Assembly: GCA_942493385.1 (NCBI GenBank)
Contig: OW818699.1
Span: forward strand, 1,116,001 to 1,180,000
DNA length: 64,000 bases
Reading direction: 5' to 3'
Source: UBA8389 sp942493385
GTDB lineage: Bacteria; Bacteroidota; Bacteroidia; Bacteroidales; UBA1402
The notes beneath the pieces were generated by a model, which worked only from the letters and a program-made list of their open reading frames with translations, was not told where the DNA came from and ran no database searches. The translations under genes and the position numbers were made by a program. Of the stretch, positions 50,611 through 59,165 are shown one piece after another (the first letter of the stretch is position 1; every line of letters starts with the position of its first letter).

Positions 50611-52523
50611 TGATGAGTTACACCGTTTTAATAGTCGTTTTGCCTTTCCTCATGTTCCTCTTTTTGGGACTGATGGATTCCAAGCTGAAACCGAAAGTTG
50701 CCGGCATACTCGGAACACTCGGACTGGCCACTGTTACTGTACTTTCCTACATCACAGCATTCCTCTACTTCTTCAAAGTTGGAAAAGTAGATGATGTTTG
50801 GGAACCCATTACCGCACTGAATTTCAATTGGTTGCAAGTGACCGAAAAACTGCACATCGACTTGGGTGTCCTGCTGGATCCCATATCCGTGATGATGCTG
50901 GTGGTCATTTCCACCGTTTCGCTGATGGTGCACATCTATTCGCTGGGCTACATGCACGGGGAAAAGGGTTTCCAACGCTACTACGCGCTGTTGTCGTTCT
51001 TTACCTTCTCCATGCTCGGTCTGGTCGTGGCCACCAACATCTTCCAAATGTACATTTTTTGGGAATTGGTAGGGGTTTCTTCCTACGCCCTGATCGGGTT
51101 TTACTACACCAAACCGTCTGCCGTGGCCGCTTCCAAAAAGGCGTTCATCGTGACGCGTTTCGCGGATATGTTCTTCCTCATTGGTATTCTGGTGCTTTCC
51201 TATTATACCGGAACCTTCAGCTTCGAGGAACTTTGCAACCCTGCAGGTCCAGTTCTTGGTACCACTATCGGCGACACCTTTATGGGTTGGTCGGTTGTTT
51301 CTTGGGCCATGATGCTCATATTCATGGGGGGTGCTGGTAAATCGGCCATGCTGCCGTTCCACATCTGGTTGCCGGATGCGATGGAAGGTCCAACCCCGGT
51401 TTCAGCCTTGATCCATGCCGCAACGATGGTTGTGGCCGGTGTGTTCCTGGTTGCCCGATTCTTCCCGGTTTACTATTTCGGAGCGCCCGAAGTGCTCACC
51501 ATCATTTCCTACATCGGTGCTGTCACTGCCTTGTTTGCAGCCGTTATCGCCTGTACGCAGACGGATATCAAACGCGTGCTGGCATTCTCTACGATTTCAC
51601 AGATCGCTTTCATGATTACGGCTTTGGGTGTTTCCAACTACGGTGGCGAACACGGTCTCGGTTATATGGCTTCCATGTTCCACCTGTTCACCCACGCTTT
51701 CTTCAAAGCGCTGTTGTTCTTGGGTGCAGGTGCAGTTATTCATGCCGTTCACAGCAACGAAATGAAGGACATGGGCGGTTTGCGCAAGTTCCTGCCCATC
51801 ACCAACATCACCTTCCTGATCGCTTGTCTCTCCATCGCAGGTATTCCGCCGTTCTCCGGTTTCTTCAGTAAGGACGAAATCATGGTGGCCGCCTTCGAAC
51901 ACGACAAGATTGTCTTTGGCATCCTATACTTCACCGCTGGTCTCACTGCTTTCTATATGTTCCGTCTCTACTACCGCATTTTCTGGGGCGAAAGCAATAA
52001 GCACTACCACCATACCCCACACGAAGGCGGCTTGAACGCAATGACCATACCGCTTATTTTCCTCGCCCTGCTTACCTTGGTAACCGGCTTCATCCCCTTC
52101 GGAGAATTCGTTTCATCCAACGGTGAACCTTTTGAAGCACACTTTAATTGGTTGGTTGCTTCCCTCAGTGTCGGAGTAGGCGTGGTCGGCATCGTCATCG
52201 CTACCGTGATGTACCGCAAGAAAAATACGAAACCCGCCACGATGGCCAAGGCTTTGAGCCCGCTGTACAAAGCCTCCTACAACAAATTCTGGTTTGACGA
52301 AGCTTGGCTGTTTGCGACCAAACAGATCGTCTTCGCACGGATTTCAAAACCCATCGCGTGGTTCGACCGTCACATCGTTGATGGTTTCATGAACGCATTA
52401 TCTACATCGACCAATTGGATTTCCCGCAAGATTAAGTTCGTGCAGTCCGGCGAAATTCAGGATTATGCGTTAATTTTCTTCGTAGGTGCACTAGCTATTG
52501 CCGCACTGGTTATCTTTTTGTAA
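50610..52523 (+). CDS. nuoL: NADH-quinone oxidoreductase subunit L
   Basis: The 637-residue antiporter-like subunit is the distal proton pump with the long lateral helix near its end. Typical motifs: FWELVGVSSYALIGFYY (about 149-165), the GGAGKSAMLPFHIWLPDAME stretch (about 240-259), LIHAATMVVAGVFL and HLFTHAFFKALLFLGAGA. Two adjacent ATGs (50610, 50613) could serve as start; the first overlaps the nuoK stop. nuoM follows 21 bp later. Confidence 0.97.
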   Translation: MMSYTVLIVVLPFLMFLFLGLMDSKLKPKVAGILGTLGLATVTVLSYITAFLYFFKVGKVDDVWEPITALNFNWLQVTEKLHIDLGVLLDPISVMMLVVISTVSLMVHIYSLGYMHGEKGFQRYYALLSFFTFSMLGLVVATNIFQMYIFWELVGVSSYALIGFYYTKPSAVAASKKAFIVTRFADMFFLIGILVLSYYTGTFSFEELCNPAGPVLGTTIGDTFMGWSVVSWAMMLIFMGGAGKSAMLPFHIWLPDAMEGPTPVSALIHAATMVVAGVFLVARFFPVYYFGAPEVLTIISYIGAVTALFAAVIACTQTDIKRVLAFSTISQIAFMITALGVSNYGGEHGLGYMASMFHLFTHAFFKALLFLGAGAVIHAVHSNEMKDMGGLRKFLPITNITFLIACLSIAGIPPFSGFFSKDEIMVAAFEHDKIVFGILYFTAGLTAFYMFRLYYRIFWGESNKHYHHTPHEGGLNAMTIPLIFLALLTLVTGFIPFGEFVSSNGEPFEAHFNWLVASLSVGVGVVGIVIATVMYRKKNTKPATMAKALSPLYKASYNKFWFDEAWLFATKQIVFARISKPIAWFDRHIVDGFMNALSTSTNWISRKIKFVQSGEIQDYALIFFVGALAIAALVIFL

Positions 52524-52544
52524 ACAACTAAAACCAAACAGGAT

Positions 52545-54026
52545 ATGAACTTTCTTTCATTGTTTGTCCTAATACCCACATTGATGTTGCTGGCTTTTTT
52601 GCCTTGTAAAAACAACATGCGTGCCATCCGGACTGTGGCGGTGACCGGAGCCTCTTTGCTGCTGATACTTTCCATCTATACGGTGGTGGTTTTCCTGAAT
52701 GCTCGTGCAGCAGGAGATACTTCGCCCATGCTCTTCATGGCGGACACCATGTGGTATCCGTCGCTGAACATCCATTATGCAGTGGGTATCGACGGCATTT
52801 CGGTTGCCATGCTGCTGCTTTCCTCCTTCATTGTTTTCACCGGCGTCTTTGCTTCCTGGAACATGAATCCACAACCCAGAGAGTTTTTCATGTGGTTCTC
52901 ATTATTATCCATCGGGGTATACGGCTTCTTCATTTCCATCGACCTGTTTACCATGGTGCTTTTCTACGAAGTTGCCTTGATACCGATGTATTTGCTCATT
53001 GGCCTCTGGGGAACCGGTAAGAAGGAGTATTCAGCCATGAAGCTCACGCTGATGTTGATGGGGGGGTCAGCCTTCATGATCCTTGGCGTGCTCGGTATTT
53101 ATTACAGCTCCAATGCACCAGTTCATACGTTCAATCTGCTGGAAATCGCCAAAGCTGGCATTCCATTAAGTCTACAATATTATTTTTTCCCGCTTACATT
53201 CGTCGGTTTCGGCGTACTTGGTGCCATGTTCCCGTTCCACACGTGGTCTCCCGACGGTCACGCATCTGCACCTACAGCTGTTTCCATGCTGCACGCTGGT
53301 GTTCTGATGAAGCTCGGGGGTTACGGTTGTTTCCGTGTCGCCATTTACTTGATGCCGGAAGCCGCCCATGAGCTTGCTTGGATCTTCCTGATTCTTTCCG
53401 GTATTTCTGTGGTTTACGGTGCTTTTGGCGCTGTGGTGCAGACCGACTTGAAATATATTAACGCCTATTCATCGGTTTCACACTGCGGGCTGGTGCTTTT
53501 TGCCATTCTTATGCTGAACGAGACGGCTACCACTGGTGCGGTGATGCAAATGCTCTCCCACGGTTTGATGACGGCTCTATTTTTTGCCCTGATCGGTATG
53601 ATCTATGGCCGAACCCATACTCGAGACATCCGAGAAATGGGTGGTCTGATGAAAGTCATGCCTTTCCTTTCCGTCGCCTATGTCATTGCCGGGTTGGCCT
53701 CCCTGGGTCTGCCAGGTTTGAGCGGTTTCGTTTCTGAAATGACCATCTTCATCGGTTCGTTCCAACACGACGACCTATTCCGTCGCGTATTCACCATCGT
53801 TGCGGTTTCCTCCATCGTCATTACGGCCGTCTATATTTTGAGAGTAGTCGGCAAGATTCTGTACGGTGCCGTTCAGGACAAACACCACGAACATCTCACT
53901 GATGCCACTTGGTTTGAACGCATTGCAGTGGTTACCTTGATCATTTGCATCGCCGGTATCGGTATGTACCCGAGCTTTATTTCCAGCCTGATTCACAACA
54001 GTCTGTCTTACATGGCCGCTTGGTGA
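52545..54026 (+). CDS. nuoM: NADH-quinone oxidoreductase subunit M
   Basis: A 493-residue antiporter-like proton-pumping subunit. Motifs seen: LFYEVALIPMYLLIGLWG (about 140-157), GAMFPFHTWSPDGHASAPTA (about 225-244), MLHAGVLMKLGGYG and MLSHGLMTALFFALIG. It precedes nuoN by 36 bp. Nothing unusual was noted. Confidence 0.97.
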   Translation: MNFLSLFVLIPTLMLLAFLPCKNNMRAIRTVAVTGASLLLILSIYTVVVFLNARAAGDTSPMLFMADTMWYPSLNIHYAVGIDGISVAMLLLSSFIVFTGVFASWNMNPQPREFFMWFSLLSIGVYGFFISIDLFTMVLFYEVALIPMYLLIGLWGTGKKEYSAMKLTLMLMGGSAFMILGVLGIYYSSNAPVHTFNLLEIAKAGIPLSLQYYFFPLTFVGFGVLGAMFPFHTWSPDGHASAPTAVSMLHAGVLMKLGGYGCFRVAIYLMPEAAHELAWIFLILSGISVVYGAFGAVVQTDLKYINAYSSVSHCGLVLFAILMLNETATTGAVMQMLSHGLMTALFFALIGMIYGRTHTRDIREMGGLMKVMPFLSVAYVIAGLASLGLPGLSGFVSEMTIFIGSFQHDDLFRRVFTIVAVSSIVITAVYILRVVGKILYGAVQDKHHEHLTDATWFERIAVVTLIICIAGIGMYPSFISSLIHNSLSYMAAW

Positions 54027-54062
54027 TAATAAAAGAAAAATTAATCGAATACTAGTTATACT

Positions 54063-55484
54063 ATGGATTTAAGCAATTATTTATTGATGAAACAGGAAAT
54101 GTCACTTTTGGTGGTGTTTCTGATTCTGATGGTGTACGATCTTTTTGCTTCGGAAAACGGCCGCAAGTGGCTTCAGCCGGTGGGTGTCGTGCTTTTTCTT
54201 GCGCACACGGTCATAGGTTTCCTGCCTGCTACCTTTGGTACATCCTTTGCCGGCATGTACGTTTCTGGTGCTGCAGAAGTCGCCATCAAGAACATCCTCA
54301 ACGTAGGGGTGTTGCTGATGTTCCTACAGGCCAACGGCTGGCTTGGCAAGCCTGAGAGCTCGTTCAAGCGTGGTGAATTCTACATGCTGACCTTGCTGAC
54401 CTTGTTCGGCATGTATCTGATGATTTCCTCCGGTAACTTCCTGCTGTTCTACATCGGTCTCGAAACCGCTTCGCTGCCCATGGCTGCCCTTGTCGCTTTC
54501 GAAAAATTCCAAAAGAACTCTGCCGAAGCCGGTGCCAAATATGTTTTCAACGCCGTGTTCTCTTCGGCCATCTTGCTGTTCGGCACATCGCTGCTGTATG
54601 GTGCCATGGGTTCGCTGTACTACGATGACTTGTCCATGTCGTTGATCTCAAATCCGTTGGTGATACTGGCAATGGTCTTCATGCTGGCTGGGTTGTTCTT
54701 CAAAATCTCCTTGGTGCCCTTCCATTTCTGGACTCCCGACGTGTATCAAGGCGCTCCGACCACCATCACGGCCTATTTGTCCACCATTTCAAAGGGCGCC
54801 GCTGTTTTTGCTCTGATGACCATCCTATATAAGGTTTTCGGCAGCATGATTTTCGAATGGCATGCCATTCTATGGTGGGTCATCGTGATTTCCATCACCA
54901 TCGGTAACATCTTCGCCATCCGTCAGACCAATCTGAAGCGTTTCCTGGCGTTTTCATCCATTTCACAGGCTGGTTACATCGCATTGAGTGTATTGGCCGG
55001 CACGCCTATGGGAATGGCTGCCACGATGTACTACATTTTGGTGTACATTTTTTCCAACATGGCTGCCTTCGGCGTGATTTCAGCCATCGAAAACAAGACC
55101 GGCAAAGTGAACATGACCGATTACAACGGCTTGTACAAAACCAACCCGTATCTGGCCGTCATTATGATGTTCGCGTTGTTTTCATTGGGCGGTATTCCTC
55201 CCACGGCCGGTTTCTTCAGTAAGTTCTACGTGTTCATGGCTGCTTCGGCCGAACACGAATACGTCTTGGTGTTCATCGCTTTGCTCAATACCATCATTTC
55301 TCTGTATTACTACCTTTTGGTGGTCAAGGCCATGTTCATCAATGCCAGCGAGCATCCCATCGAGAAGTTCTCCAGCGACGGCTACATGAAGCTTTCCTTG
55401 GTGATCTGCCTTATTGGATTGATTGTGCTGGGTTTCACCAGCGGCATTTACGAATACCTCAACACCGTAGGTTTCGGAATTTAA
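54063..55484 (+). CDS. nuoN: NADH-quinone oxidoreductase subunit N
   Basis: The 473-residue antiporter-like subunit ends the operon. The conserved segments are LLFYIGLETASLPMAALVAF (about 128-147), KISLVPFHFWTPDVYQGAPT (about 218-237), AYLSTISKGAAVFAL and RFLAFSSISQAGYIAL. A strong hairpin with a long T tract follows 21 bp after its stop. Confidence 0.97.
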   Translation: MDLSNYLLMKQEMSLLVVFLILMVYDLFASENGRKWLQPVGVVLFLAHTVIGFLPATFGTSFAGMYVSGAAEVAIKNILNVGVLLMFLQANGWLGKPESSFKRGEFYMLTLLTLFGMYLMISSGNFLLFYIGLETASLPMAALVAFEKFQKNSAEAGAKYVFNAVFSSAILLFGTSLLYGAMGSLYYDDLSMSLISNPLVILAMVFMLAGLFFKISLVPFHFWTPDVYQGAPTTITAYLSTISKGAAVFALMTILYKVFGSMIFEWHAILWWVIVISITIGNIFAIRQTNLKRFLAFSSISQAGYIALSVLAGTPMGMAATMYYILVYIFSNMAAFGVISAIENKTGKVNMTDYNGLYKTNPYLAVIMMFALFSLGGIPPTAGFFSKFYVFMAASAEHEYVLVFIALLNTIISLYYYLLVVKAMFINASEHPIEKFSSDGYMKLSLVICLIGLIVLGFTSGIYEYLNTVGFGI

Positions 55485-55505
55485 ATCAGGAGTTTTTTAT
55501 GCTGC

Positions 55506-55548
55506 AAAAAGCGCCACGATCTCAAGATCGGTGGCGCTTTTTTTTTTT
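55506..55548 (+). terminator. Intrinsic terminator of the nuo operon
   Basis: A core stem gcgccac (55511-55517) pairs with gtggcgc (55531-55537), extended by A-T pairs to about 12 bp, and is followed by about eleven T residues. The A run before the stem also allows function on the minus strand. Confidence 0.93.
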
Positions 55549-55664
55549 GCAATACTGTATTAGTAGAGTGCAGCCTCCTATCTTTCGCTCATCAAAGTTG
55601 CAACGAGGTGGGCGGTAGCTGAAAAGCCCTGATGAGAGTAGGCTATTCTATAAAAAGTATTCAA

Positions 55665-55841
55665 ATGAAAACAATTGATGATCAAGAAATGGGTGTTCGG
55701 GAATTGGAGAATATTGACTCTGTAAAAATTGATGGTGGGGCACTTGTGCCCGCAACTTCGATTTGGTGGAATGCCTTTGTGGGCTATGTCAAATACTGCA
55801 TGGAAACGGGCGGTGATAATGTGACATACCACGCGCAGTAA
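55665..55841 (+). CDS. Putative exported peptide with double-glycine leader (bacteriocin-like)
   Basis: The start is the ATG at 55665, giving 58 residues. Residues 1-25 look like a double-glycine leader: an acidic stretch with GVRELENIDSVKIDGG, close to the Bacteroidetes bacteriocin leader pattern in which GVQEL-type sequence precedes an acidic helix and GG. Cleavage after Gly25 would release a 33-residue peptide beginning ALVPATSIWWNAF, with two Trp, one Cys and a mixed amphipathic character. Such leaders direct export by C39-peptidase ABC transporters. None is encoded in the window, nor is an immunity or modification gene. The gene stands alone between the nuo terminator and murF. The peptide class is judged from leader shape only, so bacteriocin, signal or other natural-product precursor all remain possible. 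Confidence 0.65.
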   Translation: MKTIDDQEMGVRELENIDSVKIDGGALVPATSIWWNAFVGYVKYCMETGGDNVTYHAQ

Positions 55842-55862
55842 AAAGCGAGACAAATCCTATTC

Positions 55863-55920
55863 CACAAATTCATGGTCAATTTTTGGATCATAATCCCAGA
55901 ATTCACTATGAATTTGTGGA
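55863..55920. repeat. 12-bp inverted repeat downstream of the small peptide gene
   Basis: ccacaaattcat (55863-55874) and atgaatttgtgg (55909-55920) are perfect inverted copies 34 bases apart. They begin 21 bp after the peptide stop. No T tract follows, so this is not a standard terminator. The rest of the spacer to murF (55921-55974) holds nothing recognisable. Confidence 0.7.
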
Positions 55921-55974
55921 TTTGAATTCGTTTAAAACGCAACATCAGATTCTTTGTTGCTGCAATTCGGGACT

Positions 55975-57267
55975 TTATAGAAAGGGAACCAACGATTCCA
56001 ATTGATTGCCTCTCGAACCTTTTATCAAAATGGTGTACCCCTGAAGTGGTTGTTCCTCCAAATACGCAATAAACGTTTCGGCATTGTCGAAAACGGGGTA
56101 GTCGCTACCTGCGTTCTTGAATTCCGGCCCGATGAGGAAGACACGGTCGAAGCTGATTTCGGCCAGGTGGAAGGCCAGGCGTTTGTGCTCTTCTTCACTG
56201 AGTTCACCGAGCTCCTTCATGCTGCCTAAGATGACGGCTTTGCGAGGCGCATCGTATTGTTCAAAGTTAAGCACGGCGGCCGCCATGCTGGTGGGGTTGG
56301 CGTTGTAGGCATCGATGATGAGGGTGTTCTGCTCCGTTTTCTTGAGCTGGGAGCGGTTGTTGCTGGGCTCATATTCTTGCAATGCCTCAACGATTTCATC
56401 CGAAGGAACGCCGAATTGCATGCCGACACAAACGGCAGCCAGGGCATTTTCCAGGTTGTAGGAACCAATCAGGTTGGTTTGTGCTTCGTGGGGATGAGAG
56501 TCGTAGTCGCTGAACCAGCGGAGCTTTAGGAACGGCGAGCAGGAGAGCGTTTCGCCCCAGAGTGGATAGCCAGGTTTGGTGGCGTATTTGATTTCATCGA
56601 TGCCTTTTGCAATGCTCTTCAGGTATGGGTTTTCCATGTTGATGAAAATCTTGCCACCTTTGGTGCGGATGTAATCGTAGAGCTCACCTTTAGTACGGAT
56701 GACACCCTCGAACGAACCGAAGCCTTCTAGGTGCGCTTTGCCAACGTTGGTGATGAGGCCAAAGTCGGGGTCGGCTATTTCCACCAGTTCCTTGATTTCG
56801 CCGGGGTGGTTGGCGCCCATCTCAATGACGGCGATTTCGTGTTCGGGTTTCAGCCTCAATAAGGTGAGGGGCACGCCGATGTGGTTGTTCAGGTTGCCCT
56901 GGGTGTATAAAAGGTTGAATTTTTTACTTAAAACAGATGCCATGAGTTCCTTCGTCGTCGTTTTGCCGTTGGTGCCGGTGATGCCGATGACAGGAATGGT
57001 GCATTGCTTGCGGTGATGGGCGGCAAGGCCTTGTAGCGTTTTAAGGCAGTCTTCCACCAGCAGGATGCGCGGGTCGGTCACGAATTCGGGTTCATCCACC
57101 ACGGCGAAACTGGAGCCCAAATCGAGCGCTTGTTTGGCGAAGCGATTCCCATTGAAATTGTCACCTTTCAAGGCGATAAACAGGGAACCGGCCGGGCAAT
57201 TGCGGCTGTCGGTGGTGACTGTGGAGTGTTTTTTAAAGATTTCGTACAGTTCTGTGATTGCGATCAT
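55975..57267 (-). CDS. murF: UDP-N-acetylmuramoyl-tripeptide--D-alanyl-D-alanine ligase
   Basis: The start is the ATG at 57267, only about 12 bases from the expected transcription start, giving 430 residues. The enzyme adds D-Ala-D-Ala to the UDP-MurNAc-tripeptide in the cytoplasm, the last soluble step of the peptidoglycan precursor. The ATP loop is GITGTNGKTTTKE (about 95-107); NLNNHIGVPLTLL, EMGANHPGEI and NVGKAHLEGFG are conserved; the C-terminal ligase domain has IIDAYNANPTSM. Length is normal. In many bacteria murF lies in the dcw cluster; here it is separate, as a single unit divergent from folP. Confidence 0.96.
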   Translation of the reverse strand: MIAITELYEIFKKHSTVTTDSRNCPAGSLFIALKGDNFNGNRFAKQALDLGSSFAVVDEPEFVTDPRILLVEDCLKTLQGLAAHHRKQCTIPVIGITGTNGKTTTKELMASVLSKKFNLLYTQGNLNNHIGVPLTLLRLKPEHEIAVIEMGANHPGEIKELVEIADPDFGLITNVGKAHLEGFGSFEGVIRTKGELYDYIRTKGGKIFINMENPYLKSIAKGIDEIKYATKPGYPLWGETLSCSPFLKLRWFSDYDSHPHEAQTNLIGSYNLENALAAVCVGMQFGVPSDEIVEALQEYEPSNNRSQLKKTEQNTLIIDAYNANPTSMAAAVLNFEQYDAPRKAVILGSMKELGELSEEEHKRLAFHLAEISFDRVFLIGPEFKNAGSDYPVFDNAETFIAYLEEQPLQGYTILIKGSRGNQLESLVPFL

Positions 57268-57285
57268 GGCCGTGCTTTTTATCAA

Positions 57286-57293
57286 CAAAAATA
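57286..57293 (-). promoter_or_regulatory. Putative -7 promoter element of murF
   Basis: On the minus strand TATTTTTG matches TAnnTTTG. It ends 18 bp before the murF ATG and supports the start at 57267. No exact -33 TTTG was seen. Confidence 0.5.
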
Positions 57294-57363
57294 CAGATTA
57301 ATTTGATAGTAACGGAAAGGTGCATAAATTTTCATATCGGACTGAATTTTCTATGTTTTTTTG

Positions 57364-57371
57364 TACATTTG
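57364..57371 (+). promoter_or_regulatory. Putative -7 promoter element of the folP-cdaA operon
   Basis: TACATTTG matches TAnnTTTG and ends 55 bp before the folP ATG at 57427. A T-rich stretch precedes it, without an exact -33 TTTG. Confidence 0.5.
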
Positions 57372-57426
57372 CGAGGAGAGCCTCCTGAATTTGGCCTTTC
57401 CACAGTTGTCTATCTTACATTCGATT

Positions 57427-58287
57427 ATGCAGTTTTCCGGACAAGCATTTACCATCAATATTCGTGGTCGCCTTATGGACCTGAGTGTTCCCAAAGTGAT
57501 GGGAATCCTGAACGTGACCCCCGATTCGTTTTTCTCCAGCAGCCGGTATATGTCAGAAGAAGGCATATTGCATCGGGCTGGTCAGATCATCGACGACGGA
57601 GCCGATATTCTGGATGTGGGTGCCTGCTCCACCAGACCAGGCATCGAGTTGGTTTCGGAAGAGGAGGAATTGTTGCGGCTTAGGCTGGCACTGCACCTTA
57701 TTCGCAAACGTTGGCCTGAAATGCCGGTTTCTGTAGACACATTCCGTGCCAAGGTGGCTGAAGTGGTGGTGACAGAGTTCGGTGTGGACATCATCAACGA
57801 CATTTCTGGTGGGGATATGGATCCGGAAATGTTCAAAACGGTGGCACAATTGCAAGTCCCGTACATCCTGATGCACATGCAGGGAACACCGGCCACGATG
57901 CAGCTGGAGCCGCGGTACGACGACATGATGACAGAAATCTGTCAGTACTTCTCCAAACGGGTGGAGACCCTGCGGAGTCTTGGTGTGAACGACATCATTC
58001 TGGATCCGGGTTTTGGTTTCGGTAAAACGTTGGATCACAATTATGAACTGTTGAGAAGACTCGACGAATTTGAATTGTTTGGTTTGCCCTTGTTGGTAGG
58101 CTTGTCACGGAAGTCCATGATTTATAAGAGTCTTGGGACGAATCCGGAACAATCGCTCAACGGCACCAGCATCCTGAACACCCTTGCTCTGACCGGAGGC
58201 GCCAACATACTCCGGGTACACGACATCAAAGAAGCGTTGGAATGTGTGAAACTGGTTCAAACCTGTAAAAATTCCGGCCTATGCTGA
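57427..58287 (+). CDS. folP: Dihydropteroate synthase
   Basis: The start is the ATG at 57427, giving 286 residues. The enzyme joins p-aminobenzoate to dihydropterin pyrophosphate in folate synthesis and is the target of sulfonamides. Signatures are MGILNVTPDSFF (about 25-36), the loop GADILDVGACSTRPG (about 58-72), INDISGG, LDPGFGFGKT and the late LVGLSRKSM. Length is normal. The end overlaps the start of the diadenylate cyclase gene by 7 bp, so the two are co-translated. Promoter-like sequence lies upstream, after the divergent murF. Confidence 0.96.
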   Translation: MQFSGQAFTINIRGRLMDLSVPKVMGILNVTPDSFFSSSRYMSEEGILHRAGQIIDDGADILDVGACSTRPGIELVSEEEELLRLRLALHLIRKRWPEMPVSVDTFRAKVAEVVVTEFGVDIINDISGGDMDPEMFKTVAQLQVPYILMHMQGTPATMQLEPRYDDMMTEICQYFSKRVETLRSLGVNDIILDPGFGFGKTLDHNYELLRRLDEFELFGLPLLVGLSRKSMIYKSLGTNPEQSLNGTSILNTLALTGGANILRVHDIKEALECVKLVQTCKNSGLC

Positions 58288-59051
58288 TCATGCCCAATTT
58301 GAAAGATATCATCGACATATTGATGGTGGCATTTCTTCTTTACGCTACTTTTAAAATAATGAAGAGTTCAGGGGCTTTGTCCATTTTTACGGGCATACTC
58401 TCCTTTGTAGCTGTTTGGGTACTGGTTTCCTACGTGTTCGAAATGCGCCTGATGGGGGCCATCATGAACAAATTCATCAGTGTTGGTGCCATTGCACTGA
58501 TCGTACTTTTCCAGAATGAGATCCGTCGATTCTTAGTCATGTTGGGCTCTCGGCGCCGTTGGCAGATCATGGGTCGTTTCTTTACCCAAAAGAAGCTCCC
58601 CAAGGACAAATCGGACGCTTTCATCATGCAAATCGTGCTGTCGTGTCAGGAATTCTCCAAGAAGAAAACCGGTGCGCTCATCATTTTGGAAGGCAATACG
58701 TACTTGGGTGAATACACGCATTCCGGTGAAAGGCTGGATGCCATTTTGAGCGGTCAGCTGCTTCAGAATATATTCTTTAAAAACAGCCCCCTTCATGATG
58801 GCGCAGTCATCATTTCCGACTATCGCATCAAAGCTGCCGCTTGCATCTTGCCGGTTGCTCATGATGACAACCTGCCCAAGAATCTGGGGCTAAGACATCG
58901 GGCCGCTTTGGGTATTTCCCAGGTGACGGATGCCATGGCCATCGTGGTTTCCGAAGAAACCGGCATCATCAGCTTAGCCTATATGGGAGAGTTGCAGCGC
59001 CACCTTAAGATGGAAGATCTCGAACGTCTTTTAACAGAAAAAATCATTTAA
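58281..59051 (+). CDS. cdaA: Diadenylate cyclase (CdaA/DacA type)
   Basis: A 256-residue membrane enzyme that makes cyclic di-AMP from two ATP. Three transmembrane helices occupy about 10-85, and the DAC catalytic domain about 100-240. The active-site motifs are DGA (residues 173-175, in SPLHDGAVII) and RHR (205-207, in GLRHRAALG). c-di-AMP controls potassium and cell-wall homeostasis in other bacteria. The start at 58281 overlaps folP by 7 bp; an ATG at 58290 is an alternative. No CdaR or GlmM gene is next to it, unlike the Firmicutes operon. Confidence 0.95.
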   Translation: MLIMPNLKDIIDILMVAFLLYATFKIMKSSGALSIFTGILSFVAVWVLVSYVFEMRLMGAIMNKFISVGAIALIVLFQNEIRRFLVMLGSRRRWQIMGRFFTQKKLPKDKSDAFIMQIVLSCQEFSKKKTGALIILEGNTYLGEYTHSGERLDAILSGQLLQNIFFKNSPLHDGAVIISDYRIKAAACILPVAHDDNLPKNLGLRHRAALGISQVTDAMAIVVSEETGIISLAYMGELQRHLKMEDLERLLTEKII

Positions 59052-59057
59052 CGATTC

Positions 59058-59086
59058 TGCCGAAAAACTTTTCGACAGGTTTTTTG
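59058..59086 (+). terminator. Probable terminator of the folP-cdaA operon
   Basis: A broken hairpin (ctg-c-cgaaa, loop aact, tttcg-a-cag; 59058-59079) is followed by six T residues (59081-59086). One mismatch in the stem lowers confidence. It lies 7 bp after the cdaA stop. Confidence 0.6.
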
Positions 59087-59128
59087 TAAAAACCCTCATT
59101 TTGCTATCTCTATATTGCAAAATAGCCT

Positions 59129-59136
59129 TATCTTTG
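59129..59136 (+). promoter_or_regulatory. Putative -7 promoter element of pta-ackA
   Basis: TATCTTTG matches the consensus exactly and ends 29 bp before the pta ATG. TTTG at 59100-59103 lies upstream, but at 25 bp spacing, longer than usual. Confidence 0.55.
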
Positions 59137-59165
59137 CACCCAAAATTTAACTCACACTACCAATT

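Noticed and set aside
55630..55664. ctgatgag sequence just before the small peptide gene, resembling the hammerhead ribozyme core
   Set aside because: The matching GAAA core and proper stems are missing, so it is most likely chance.
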